Assembly: GCA_002716355.1 (NCBI GenBank)
Contig: PBAU01000003.1
Location: 303,146-367,145 of the forward strand
DNA from: a bacterium
GTDB lineage: Bacteria; UBP7; UBA6624
Length of the DNA stretch: 64,000 bases
Direction: 5' to 3'
A model generated the notes under the pieces. It was not told the origin of the DNA, ran no database searches, and saw only the letters and a program-made list of their open reading frames with translations. Positions within the stretch are counted from its first letter, which is position 1; every line of letters starts with the position of its first letter. Shown here in pieces: positions 9,425-19,900 of this stretch. The position numbers were made by a program, and so were the translations under genes.

Positions 9425-10764
9425 AAAAAATCTTCAAAAAGTGACTGAAAATGTCTTAACTTTTTTGCCTCCTTTTTAAATTTTACAGCAGGCAGGGAGT
9501 CCTTATTTTCAGAAATTATTTCAAAAGCTTGTTTTATGTATAAAAAATGATCACTAGTATAAGTTCTACGTGGAATTGCTAATCTCAAATACTCTCCTGG
9601 GCAAGAAATTTGCTGCCCTTGATTGTCTCTGCCAGCACATAAACTTCCTATTTCAGATGTTCTTATTCCAGCAACTAAATAGAGTGCCAATGAAAGAGAC
9701 TGAGCTGGGAAATCATCATTTTTCAAATGTTTTAACCACTTGCCAGCATCTATATAAACTGCATGTCCTCCTGGATTAACGCAAGGAATACCAACACCTG
9801 TCAAAAGGTCATAAAGAAACCTGATCTCACCAATTCGATGTTTCAAGTATCTGGGATCTAAAGCCTCTCGTAAACCAACAGACAAAGCATTCATATCCCT
9901 ACCAGCCAAACCTCCATATGTTATGAAGCCTTCTTTTAAAATCTCAAGTTCAACCAGTTTTTCATACCTTTCCTTGTCGCTTTTATCGTTCAGTGCAATA
10001 AATCCACCAATATTAACAAGTCCATCTTTTTTTGAACTCATCCAGGCTCCATCACTTAATGCACAAGTTTGAAATGCACATTCCTGCGGACTCTCACCCT
10101 CTCCCTGTAAATATTGAAAATAACTATTTTCAGCAATTCTTGCCATGTCAATCCACATTTTTACACCATACGAATCAGCAATTTTTTTAACTTTCTTCAA
10201 ATTATTTAAACTGACAGGCAAGCCACCAGCGCTATTGCAAGTCACCGTTGCAACAATAAGGTCAATATCCTCATTTTTTAAAAAATCTTCAAGCAAGCCA
10301 AGATCAAAATTTCCACCAAAGGTATCATCTTGTTTATCAAGGCATGAAAAAATATTCATTCCCGACTCAAGAGCATGTGCTGTAGTTGTATCAAAAAGAT
10401 GATTACTGACTACACCTTTTTTATCTTGGCCAAATGCTGAAAACAAAATATCTTCTGCTGCTCTTCCTTGGTGAGTTGGTATAACAACCTTATATCCAAA
10501 TAAATCTTTTACACTTTTTTGCAAAGCATAAAAAGATTGGCTACCTGCATAAGATTCATCGCCAGAAAGAATAGCAGCCCACTGGTTATGGCTCATCGAA
10601 CCTGTTCCAGAGTCAGTTAAAAGATCAATTGTCACAAGAGAAGATGAAACATTAAAAAGGTTATAGCCTGAATCAACTAAAGCTTTTTTTCTTTCTTCTG
10701 GAGATGGGTTAGGTATAGGCTCAACCGCCTTTATTCTCCATGGAGATGGATTATTGGAATTCAC
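9394..10764 (-). CDS. Tryptophanase / tyrosine phenol-lyase family beta-eliminating lyase
   Basis: A PLP fold-type I lyase of 456 residues that splits an aromatic amino acid to pyruvate, ammonia and indole or phenol. Family features are the N-terminal PWRIKAVEPIPNPS, the DLLTDSGTGSMS segment, the phosphate-binding HQGRAAE, the pyridine-contacting Asp in WIDMARIAENSYF and the Schiff-base lysine in SSKKDGLVNIGGF. The sequence does not clearly discriminate tryptophanase from tyrosine phenol-lyase. It follows a small unknown gene without a gap and overlaps the SRPBCC gene, embedded among housekeeping genes. No amino-acid permease or leader peptide with a TnaC-like Trp is visible upstream. Confidence 0.88.
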   Translation of the reverse strand: MNSNNPSPWRIKAVEPIPNPSPEERKKALVDSGYNLFNVSSSLVTIDLLTDSGTGSMSHNQWAAILSGDESYAGSQSFYALQKSVKDLFGYKVVIPTHQGRAAEDILFSAFGQDKKGVVSNHLFDTTTAHALESGMNIFSCLDKQDDTFGGNFDLGLLEDFLKNEDIDLIVATVTCNSAGGLPVSLNNLKKVKKIADSYGVKMWIDMARIAENSYFQYLQGEGESPQECAFQTCALSDGAWMSSKKDGLVNIGGFIALNDKSDKERYEKLVELEILKEGFITYGGLAGRDMNALSVGLREALDPRYLKHRIGEIRFLYDLLTGVGIPCVNPGGHAVYIDAGKWLKHLKNDDFPAQSLSLALYLVAGIRTSEIGSLCAGRDNQGQQISCPGEYLRLAIPRRTYTSDHFLYIKQAFEIISENKDSLPAVKFKKEAKKLRHFQSLFEDFLWTPSKYLNL

Positions 10765-11085
10765 CTATCTATTTGAAACTCTGCTTTTCTTTTCTCTCAA
10801 TAAAGCAACAGCTAAGTATTGATCGAAAATCTCATCTAAGGAGCCAACAGCAGAAATTGCTGTGTTCCTATTTACAAGAGGGCCGAACTTTCTTTTTATA
10901 ACATCGTCTAAAGATTTTAGACCATTTTGATTTAATTCTTTTTTCGACATTTTTGCGAAAATATCCCTATGTTTAAAAAACAGTTTTCCATCCTCCTCGT
11001 ATATAACGCCTGAAAACTGAAAATCTTGAAGCTCCGAAAGCCTTCTGTATTCAATAACAAACTTTCTACGAATTACACCCAGCAT
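10765..11085 (-). CDS. Small conserved-looking protein of unknown function
   Basis: The 106-residue product is basic and soluble, with no signal peptide or membrane segment. It opens with MLGVIRRKFVIEYRRLSEL, has an alternating strand-like stretch FSGVIYEEDGKLFFKHRDIF, and ends with a basic helix REKKSRVSNR. I do not recognise a family. It abuts the tryptophanase-like gene directly (stop at 10765, start at 10764) and starts 16 bases after the M24 peptidase, so it is co-transcribed with both. It may bind nucleic acid given the charge pattern, but that is only a guess. Confidence 0.6.
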   Translation of the reverse strand: MLGVIRRKFVIEYRRLSELQDFQFSGVIYEEDGKLFFKHRDIFAKMSKKELNQNGLKSLDDVIKRKFGPLVNRNTAISAVGSLDEIFDQYLAVALLREKKSRVSNR

Positions 11086-11101
11086 AAGGGAGTATTATAT
11101 T

Positions 11102-12166
11102 TTAGAAAAAATCAGAAAAGACATCAATCCCCAAATTGATAACCTTTTTATCAACGATAAGGTATGAATCTTCAATTCTTACTCCATATTTATCTTTTAT
11201 ATAAATTCCAGGCTCTATTGTTACCGCCATTCCATCAAGCATGATATCTTTTGAATTTTGAGCTAAGCGTGGCTCTTCATGAACCTCTCTTCCTATCCCA
11301 TGACCCAACGAATGTCCAAAAAAATCACCATATCCGAATTTTTTTATAACATCTCTTGCTGATACATCAAGATCATGGCCAGAAGCGCCAATAGCCAAAT
11401 GCGACTCAGCTTCTTTTTTTGCACTATTCACAATGTCAAAAATTTTCAATAAGCCCTCAGTTGGCTTTTTTCCAGGAACAGCCCATGTTCTTGTCATATC
11501 ACTTGACCATCCATCCAAACAAACACCTAGGTCCAACGTTAGTGGTTCTCCTGGCTCAAGAATCTTATCCGTAAATGATGCATGGGGTCTAGATGCATTT
11601 TTTCCTGAAGCTACTATTGGATCAAAAGCCATTTTAGAGGCACCTTTCTTGACTGCATATGAAATAATCTCAGCAGCCAGATCCCTTTCTGATATGCCCG
11701 GCTTAACCATCTCCCTAATATGATTAAAAAGATCAGCATTAAGCTTTGAGCTTTCCACCAAGCCGACAATTTCACTTTTGTTTTTTTGAGACCTTGCAAA
11801 ATTAATCTCATGATCGATGGCAACCAGTTCAGCATTTAAGACCTTCTGCAAAGATTCTTTTTGATTTTGTGAATTTCTTGAAGCAAGATAGCCAACACGT
11901 TCAACCTTTTTTTTAAAAAAATAATCCAAAGTATTTTTCAAAAGATTACCGGTTGGAGCACAATAAACATCAAGGTTTTCAACTTTTAAATCTTCGGCTA
12001 TCTCATGATATCTAAAATCAACACCTAATACAGCTCCGGAATCGCTAACTAACAGAACACCTGTCGAACCTGAAAAACCCGCAAGCCACAAAAGATGAAC
12101 GGGATCTGAGAAAACAACAATATCCAAATTTGAATCATTTATTATTTTTTGAACTTTGTCTAACAT
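11102..12166 (-). CDS. M24 family metallopeptidase (Xaa-Pro aminopeptidase/dipeptidase)
   Basis: This 354-residue pita-bread peptidase cleaves X-Pro bonds in the cytoplasm. It has the creatinase-like N-terminal domain followed by the M24 catalytic domain with all five metal ligands: two Asp in LDLGVCLDGWSSDMTR, His in GHSLGHGIGREVHE, Glu in TIEPGIYIKD and Glu in GVRIEDSYLI. The length fits the short YpdF/PepQ-type enzymes rather than the longer PepP. It is the first gene of the fourteen-gene minus-strand series and diverges from plsY across 42 bases, which must hold both promoters; TATAAG just before its ATG and TAATAT before plsY are possible -10 elements but are not decisive. Confidence 0.92.
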   Translation of the reverse strand: MLDKVQKIINDSNLDIVVFSDPVHLLWLAGFSGSTGVLLVSDSGAVLGVDFRYHEIAEDLKVENLDVYCAPTGNLLKNTLDYFFKKKVERVGYLASRNSQNQKESLQKVLNAELVAIDHEINFARSQKNKSEIVGLVESSKLNADLFNHIREMVKPGISERDLAAEIISYAVKKGASKMAFDPIVASGKNASRPHASFTDKILEPGEPLTLDLGVCLDGWSSDMTRTWAVPGKKPTEGLLKIFDIVNSAKKEAESHLAIGASGHDLDVSARDVIKKFGYGDFFGHSLGHGIGREVHEEPRLAQNSKDIMLDGMAVTIEPGIYIKDKYGVRIEDSYLIVDKKVINLGIDVFSDFF

Positions 12167-12208
12167 ACTTATACAAATTCTAGAAGATTTAAATTAATAT
12201 TAAAAACA

Positions 12209-12901
12209 ATGGATAATTCAATTTTTAATTATTGGTTCTATATTTTGCCAGCTTTTATACTTGGATCGATACCTTCAGGATATCTTTTAACGAAAATATT
12301 ATTCAAAAAAGACGTACGACAATATGGTTCAAAAAACATCGGATCTACAAATGTTGGAAGAACTTTTGGCTCAAAATATGGATACATAACACTTTTTCTA
12401 GATATGCTAAAAGGTTATATTGGTGTTTTAATTTCATATAATTTGCTAACTTCAAAATATATATCATTAGAAAACCCTCAAGTAGAGCATGTTAACCTAA
12501 TAATCTCATTCCTGCCTCTTTTTGCAGTTTTAGGTCATGCTTATTCTCCATTTATGAAATGGAAAGGAGGAAAAGGGGTTGCAACAACATTTGGATCATT
12601 TATTTTTTTTAACTTTGAATACATGCTGATTTGTCTTTCTGCTTACCTAATAACAATAAAAAAATCAAAATTTGTTTCACTTGGATCTATTATTTCAACA
12701 TGTTTGCTTCCATTAACTTCTTATCTTTATCTTGAGGAAAACTTAAAAATCATCCATAAAAATGGAAATTATTACCTTGAATCTAATGACTATACTTCAT
12801 ACATACTTATTCAAACATTACCTATAATCATTTTAGTTATGTTTCTACATAGGGAAAATATCAAAAGGCTCAAAGAAGGAAGTGAGAGCCAGATAAAATG
12901 A
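12209..12901 (+). CDS. plsY: Glycerol-3-phosphate acyltransferase PlsY
   Basis: PlsY transfers an acyl group from acyl-phosphate to glycerol-3-phosphate at the inner membrane, the first step of phospholipid synthesis. The 230-residue polytopic protein shows the three family motifs: GSIPSGYLL near residue 20, GSKNIGSTNVGR around residue 45, and GHAYSPFMKWKGGKGVATT near residue 115. It is somewhat longer than the usual 200 residues because of a hydrophilic loop before the last membrane helix. The stop overlaps the start of gpsA by four bases, so the enzyme that makes the acceptor is coupled to the one that uses it. Confidence 0.95.
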   Translation: MDNSIFNYWFYILPAFILGSIPSGYLLTKILFKKDVRQYGSKNIGSTNVGRTFGSKYGYITLFLDMLKGYIGVLISYNLLTSKYISLENPQVEHVNLIISFLPLFAVLGHAYSPFMKWKGGKGVATTFGSFIFFNFEYMLICLSAYLITIKKSKFVSLGSIISTCLLPLTSYLYLEENLKIIHKNGNYYLESNDYTSYILIQTLPIIILVMFLHRENIKRLKEGSESQIK

Positions 12902-13878
12902 AAATTCATGTAGCTGGATTTGGATCATGGGGAATAGCTTTCTCAAACCTTTTAGCAAAACAAAATGCTGACGTAAAAATACTTACAACAGGTTTTGAAA
13001 ATCCTCAGAATTTCAACGCCACAAGATCACATCCTTTATTTAAAGAATTAACATTGCATAAAAATATACAAGCAATAGATAAAGATCAATATCTAAAAAA
13101 ACCTGATCTTTTAGTTTGGGCTGTACCAACAAAATTCACTGAACAATGGCTGAATAAAGATTTTGTAAAAAAATACTCAGATGTAGATATCCTTGTTTTG
13201 TCAAAAGGGTTATCTCCTGAGGGCTTTAACCCAATTGGCAATTGGCTTAATCATTACCTAAAAAACGACATTTACATTCTCTCTGGTCCTAATTTTGCTA
13301 CTGAAATCATCCATGGTCTACCAGCAGCAACTGTAATTGCTGGAGAAAAAAGACCTGAATCAATAGAAAAAATATTAAAAACAAGTTCCTTGAGAGCTTA
13401 TTACTCCAATGATATTCTTGGTGTAAGTCTAGGTGGCATATTGAAAAATGTTTATGCTATAGGTTCAGGCATGGTTGATGGTGCGAGTTTAGGAAAAAGT
13501 GCAAGAGCTGCAATGATATCAAGAGCACTAGTTGAAATGTCAAGAGTTTTTGAACACTTCAACGCTAACAAAGAAACTTTATGGGGTCTTGCTGGACTTG
13601 GAGATCTAATACTTACAGCAACAGGAAAAGACAGTAAGAATTGGCAATTAGGAAACCAGATTGCAAAAGGTTTAAATCTTGAAGATGCTTTAAGTAAGCT
13701 AACAGGAGAAAGCGAAGGCATAAGAACATTAAAAGGGCTTATTGAACTATCAGAAGAAACAAACATAGACATTCCTTTAGCCCATGCAGTAAATAATGTT
13801 ATTCATAAACAGTACACTGTAAAAGATGCAGTAAAAAACTTACTGCAGAGACCATCAAAAAAAACAGAAATTGAATAA
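12898..13878 (+). CDS. gpsA: NAD(P)+-dependent glycerol-3-phosphate dehydrogenase
   Basis: GpsA reduces dihydroxyacetone phosphate to sn-glycerol-3-phosphate, the substrate of PlsY. The 326-residue protein starts with the dinucleotide-binding fold VAGFGSWGIAFSNLLA, has LSKGLSPEG and LSGPNFATEI in the first half, and the substrate-domain signature LKNVYAIGSGMVDG near residue 183 and GLAGLGDLILTATG near residue 235. It starts within an ATGA overlap of plsY. A strong hairpin lies nine bases after its stop. Confidence 0.96.
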   Translation: MKIHVAGFGSWGIAFSNLLAKQNADVKILTTGFENPQNFNATRSHPLFKELTLHKNIQAIDKDQYLKKPDLLVWAVPTKFTEQWLNKDFVKKYSDVDILVLSKGLSPEGFNPIGNWLNHYLKNDIYILSGPNFATEIIHGLPAATVIAGEKRPESIEKILKTSSLRAYYSNDILGVSLGGILKNVYAIGSGMVDGASLGKSARAAMISRALVEMSRVFEHFNANKETLWGLAGLGDLILTATGKDSKNWQLGNQIAKGLNLEDALSKLTGESEGIRTLKGLIELSEETNIDIPLAHAVNNVIHKQYTVKDAVKNLLQRPSKKTEIE

Positions 13879-13886
13879 GATTTATA

Positions 13887-13908
13887 GGGAGTGCAATGCT
13901 GCACTCCC
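13887..13908. terminator. Bidirectional hairpin terminator between gpsA and the giant lipoprotein gene
   Basis: A perfect nine-base-pair stem, GGGAGTGCA with TGCACTCCC, encloses the four-base loop ATGC. It lies in the 48-base gap between two converging genes and is the only clear terminator found in the window. The flanks are AT-rich rather than a clean T run, so termination in either direction may be incomplete. Confidence 0.8.
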
Positions 13909-13926
13909 CAATATTTCATTTATCTC

Positions 13927-16900
13927 CTATTGGTAGCAAGAAGTTGGATTGCCTAATGAATCAGAACCATCAAATATACTGAAGAATATCTCCTCGCTGC
14001 TCTGGCCTCCCCTTCTGTTATCTGTCCAAAGTGTAAATATCTTATCTCCAAAAATCTCTATGGAAGGACTATGTTGAACATCTGGGCTCTGTATAGGGTC
14101 GCCAATTGAATAATCAGAAAGCTGCCATATTGGATCCATATTATCAGTACAGCCAAGAGTAACTCTTTCAGTTGAGTTAACTGCTGTGTCTGCCCAAGAT
14201 ATAGCGAATATGTCATCAGAAATATCAGCACTTACTCTCAAATAGAGAGGAGAAGCGCCTGAACCGCTATTGTTTACCTGAGAAGCACCTGACCAATTCC
14301 TACCTCTGTCTGTTGTTTTCTTGGTTAATGTTTGGTTAGCTGTACTAAACGCAACAAACATATCTGGAGAAGCTGTATTTGAAGTTTTTGAAACATCCGC
14401 TAAACTCGGATAAAGACCTGTATTAATTGTTGTAACATTCCTACAAACACCAGTAAGTGCATCTGAACTACACGCAGCAGAATCAATAGCAACACCAAAA
14501 CCAAATGAATCAAGATTAGCAATATTAGTACCACCTTGAGTGCTGCCTACAAATTGATCTTCATAATTCATATTAAACCAACCACCATACTGGCTAGTAG
14601 CACCCTTGATAGCAGGATCATCTGAAGTGTGAACAAACCTATTGAACATAACAGTGTGTTCAGGGTTGTTTGGTGGACTTGAGTCAAAGAATAATGAATA
14701 TTGTCCGAAAGGTTCATTATCAGATTGGCCAACAACAGTTGAATCAGGCCTCTGGTCCTCAGAATCAATCACTGACCATGCAGCCCATTGTCCAAGAGCT
14801 GAAGCATGGAAGTCATTCTGTGTATCTCCAACAGTTCCAACAGAACCACCACTTGAAAGAATATTTCCTGACTGTGAATGCCTTGTTGGAATCTGAAGGT
14901 TACCAATATAACCATCAGTAACAACAGTAAATGTTTTCAGTTCCTCAGTTCCAGTAAGCGTGTTATCCGTATTCCTTATAAAGGTTTCACCAACTGGCAT
15001 TGGCTGGAAAAGAGCTCCACTCCAATTAACATAAACTCTAGAAAGATCTCCATCTAAGCCTTGGAAGCTAGTTGGAATATCAATCACATCACAAACACTT
15101 CCCTGAACAAACACCTGACCACCTGCAAATACCTCTACAGGCTGTCCAATATTGTACATAGCAGCATCTTCATCCTTAAGCAAGAAAACACCGCCTTCTG
15201 CCACCCATTCTCCAGAAAGCTGATCTTGGATACCAAACTTACAATCACCACTTCCGATTGCAAGGTTTCCATTATCCCAGAAACTTTGAGGTAAATCAAG
15301 CAATCCTGTGTCACATGGATATGCTGCAAACATGTTGTCTTCATCGAAACATTGAGCACCAGATCCATCACTTTGGACTAGAGCTGTATGTGTTCCTTGA
15401 GTTGTTGCCCTGACTGCAAAATTCCATACACCTGCACTATCAATATCAAAATCAGAAACATCATCGGCTTGGTAATTAAAATCATTGATATTCAAAACAT
15501 CATCATCATTACCTCCCCAGTACCAAGATCTTGAATAATGGAAATCCCATTCAAAACCAGTATTGCTGTTGAAATCAGCTGACAATGTATCTCCGTCTGG
15601 ATCATAATGATCAGCAGAAAGGCTAATAGTAAATGGTGTTATTCCAAAAAGGTCACCATCTGTTTGCTGTATTATCCAAGCTACAGGCGGATTATTAACA
15701 GTCAAACCATTACCTACACCACCCAAATGTATAGGGCTGCCATTCGCACAAACATTTTCATCTAATGTTGATGCTGTAGCTCCACCATCAGAATATTCGA
15801 TACAAGACTCCAAACTGTAACCTTCATCTGAAGGATCTCCATCTGAAAGATAAAGACTTGGCCTGAATGTAACACCTTGCCCCGAAACAAGACACCTAAA
15901 TGAATCAGAACCATTTATGCCTTGATCCCCTAAGTCAGAATCACCATTAGCAACACCTATCCTGTGACCTTGATTCGCATTCCATATAGCCTTATTGTTA
16001 CCAAAACCTGTTTGATAAGGCCAAGAACCCGAATCATCACATCTCCATTGTGGAACCTGATCCTTATCGTCACAGAATGTTGTTCCATCAGGACATATAT
16101 CATCACCAATTCCAGAATAATTAGCAATACCATCTTTATCTATAGTTCCTGCACCATCACCAAACAGAATTGGGTCTCCGTCTGGATCCCATGAAGAACG
16201 TGCTGAATAATCAACATCCCTAGAACTGTCACCTGAGAATACAGGATCTTGTATTGTCATGTGTGCCAAAGGAATCCTATTTCTCCATACAGTCATATCA
16301 AATGATGAAATATCCTCTCTTGCTGAAGCACAACTTGCAATAGATTCTGTTTCACACACCCTTATAGAAATGTTTCTCTTAGCGGTATAGGTTGAAGAGT
16401 CGCCTGAATTTGGCTCATCTGTACCATTCCATAAAGCAGCACCTGAAACCTGGTCCCTACAAACATGCTCGAACCAAGCTGGCTCAGCAACTGGATCTGC
16501 GCTCAAAGTGGAACCACTCATGTCTACAGAGAAGTTATTTGGATCATTATCCCAATCACAATCAACCTGCACGAAAACATTTCTTCCATAAGGATCAAGA
16601 CTTCTTGATGCATCTAAATGAACAATGGAGTCAAAAAGAATATCTACAGGATTACAATTTGGCAATTCTGCAAAAGGACATCCTCCAGGGTTAACTCCTG
16701 CAAATGCATTCAAAGGCTTAGGGAACATGTATGTTCCATCTGCAAAAACATCTAACAAGTCTGCATCTGGAGATTTAAGGTCTACTAAACCTGGATCTGC
16801 ATCAGCTTCCCAGAAGTTAACCTGACTGTCGGCATCACTTGGGAATACAGCACTCTGAGGTCCTAATTGCTCTATAACTCTAACATTTACTGTGTCTGTG

Positions 16901-19900
16901 TCAGTAAGCCCCATTGTGTCTTCAACTGTTAATGTTACTATCCACATGTCTCCATTTGAATCATTATTCAAATCAGTCAAACCGTCTCTAACTTGAGGAT
17001 TGGCTTGATTATCGTCATAAGTGCATGTATGTGTTGATCCAACACCACCAGTTCCATTACCACAATCCCATGTGTATGTAAGAACTTGATCATCAGGATC
17101 AATTGAATTATGAGCTGATAAATCAACAGAGAACTGTCCATTGAAATTAGGTGCTGAACTTATTGAAACATCAAAAGTTCCAACCCAGTTCAAATGATCT
17201 TCAATCCAGGGATTTGTTGGATTGGTATTCGGATCCCAATTCTCAGGACCTGAAATAGCAGCTCTTGGAGCTCTATTCAACATGTTTCTAACAGGAATTT
17301 GACTCAAAGAGGTTGAGCCAGGAAGACAGAAGTAATCCGAACATCCAGGAGAAACATGAGGATCATTTACTACAAGTTCGATTGGGCCAACACTGTATGG
17401 TATCAATGGAGTGTTGGAAGCCGCATAAGAACAAAGGTCATAAGTAAATGGACCGGGAGAGAATGGAGGACTTATGTTTGGAGCATTTGCATCTCCACAA
17501 TCCCATTCAAAAGTTGTAGACCAAGGAGGATTGCTTAATTGATTTTCTAAATCTATTGTTGAATTTCCGACTAAAACAATATTATTTGATGTCAACAAAT
17601 TATCCACAACAGGCAAGAAGTCAGTTTGAGGATCAACATAAAGAATAGGCATTGGTGTTGTATTTGTTGCCCTTGCAATATTATGGTTATCCTGTCCGGA
17701 CAAATCACCATCACTAACAACAAGAGATACAGCAGGTCTTCCTACTGTTTCAAATTCACAATCCTGAGCAGAAGCATTTCCTGCTGCAGTTCCATCACAC
17801 TCCCAAGAGTACTGCAAAGAATCACCATCAGGGTCCCAGGAAAGATAAAGAGGATCTTCACCTTGAGCCCTTGAATGCCAGCTAGTGACTCCTCCAACAG
17901 GAACAACCCAGTCAGTGTTTTCCTCATGGGCAACAACAATAGGAGCCCTGTTTTCCCAAATTTCAAATATCAAATACTCAATATCGATATTGTCATTCAT
18001 GTCAATAATTCCATTGGTTGAATAATCATCTCTTAAAGGTTCAGGGAAGGTGATGATGTCAGGACCAACAACACCACATGTGTCTATAGTGAAAGTTGAA
18101 GTCACTGAACCAGCTTCCTTAACTAACCCTTGCCTTCCTCTAACTAGATTCAGCTCAACATCAGCACAAGCTCCAGTATCAAGCTGTAACTGATTGTCTC
18201 CAGCTGTAGCAGCAGAACCGATATTCCCCTCACGAACCTCTTCAATTTGAGCACCGTCATCCACAAGGTATGCAGGAGACATGCCACCACCAAGAATACC
18301 TCCGTCAACTCTTACAGTATCCAAAAGGCTGATAAGCCTTGCATTGTCTCCAGCCTGAACGGTTTCAAGCAATGGGTCAGCAAATTCAAGAACATCTGGA
18401 CTGCCAGGGGTACAGTTGGTAACTGTTGTTGTTGTAGGTCCAGCACCAAACATATTGTCATCCTCAATACGTATTGGGTTCCCTATACGGAACTGTTGAG
18501 CAACACATTCTCCGTCCGGAATGTCAACACTTGTTGAATTTATTTGAGCATTCGAAACTACATCTGTTATAGGGTCTGTTGGATCACATCCACCAACCTC
18601 AACAGTCCTGTCGTCTGAATCCCCAATCTGGTTCGAAACTCTTACGCCAACATTGTCAGCAAAAACCCCTGTGGCACAAACCCCATCTGCAACTATTACA
18701 TAATCTGTAAATTCAATATGATCCCTAATCAAGGGTTCAACAGAAAAACCACATCCGCCAACAGTTCCATTATCACAAACTGAATACTCAACGATCTCGA
18801 AAACAGGACCGCCAACAGGGTTTGGGAAACTACACGTCCCCACAGCAAAATCAAATATCTGACCTGCACCACAATCAATTCGATATTCAAGAGAATCATT
18901 ATCAGGATCCCATGAATTATTCAAATCTATCTCAACATTATGGGTTGTTGAACTTGATCCAACAGTCAAAGAACCTGTGTAATCAGCAAGTGCAACTGGC
19001 CTTTGCTGGCCAGGTCCTGCTTCATCAACATAAACAACAACTGTTCTCACATCTTCAGAAGGGAAACTTTCATCATCAAGGACCTTTACAGTAAGAAGGT
19101 TTGCTCCAGTAACCATTCCATCTATTGCAACAGAACAGCTACCAGACTCTTGAGTCATTCCTGGGTTATCAAAAGCAAGATTATGCACCCAGTTACAGTC
19201 AATTTCTCTAGAGGAGATTCCGGAACCAGCACTCATGTTTGTATCAGCATCTAATGAAAGAGCTGTATTCCATGGAACTGGCTGTTGTGAATCATGGTTG
19301 TAATAAACACCTGTAACTTTTATACTTCCCATTGGATCTTGGTTCATGTCAGAAACATAAACATCTAAATTCACGGTATGGGAACGAACAGAATCAGTAG
19401 GCAATATTGTGTTTGCATCTCCTGAATCATCTCTCAAGCCACCATCGTCTGTAACTGTCAAAGTCACTGTTTTGACACCTGTTCCATCATTCACCTCATC
19501 ATAAGAACATCTCCATGTAGGATCAGAAGTTCCACTCCATTCAGAAAGTGTTCCTCCGTTACAAGTTGGCTGATATTCATTAATGTTTCCATCAAGATCG
19601 TCTGATCTTGAACCATCAAAATCTACAAAATATGAACCGGAAGGATCGTATGTTCCAAGAGAGCCGCTCGCACCGCTTATGAAGAAATAAGCCTGCGGCT
19701 GCCTGTTTTTCAAGCTCGTATCACATGGCGTTCCATCATTTGGACAATCTCCAACATGTATAACTGTAGTGATGACTGTAGAAAGACCTCCATCAGCATC
19801 TGTAATCCTTAAACCCACAGTGTAGTCTTTTTCTTCTGAGAAAGTTACATTTTCGCTTTCGTTTGTTGAATCAACCGTAAACACACCACCAAGAACATCA

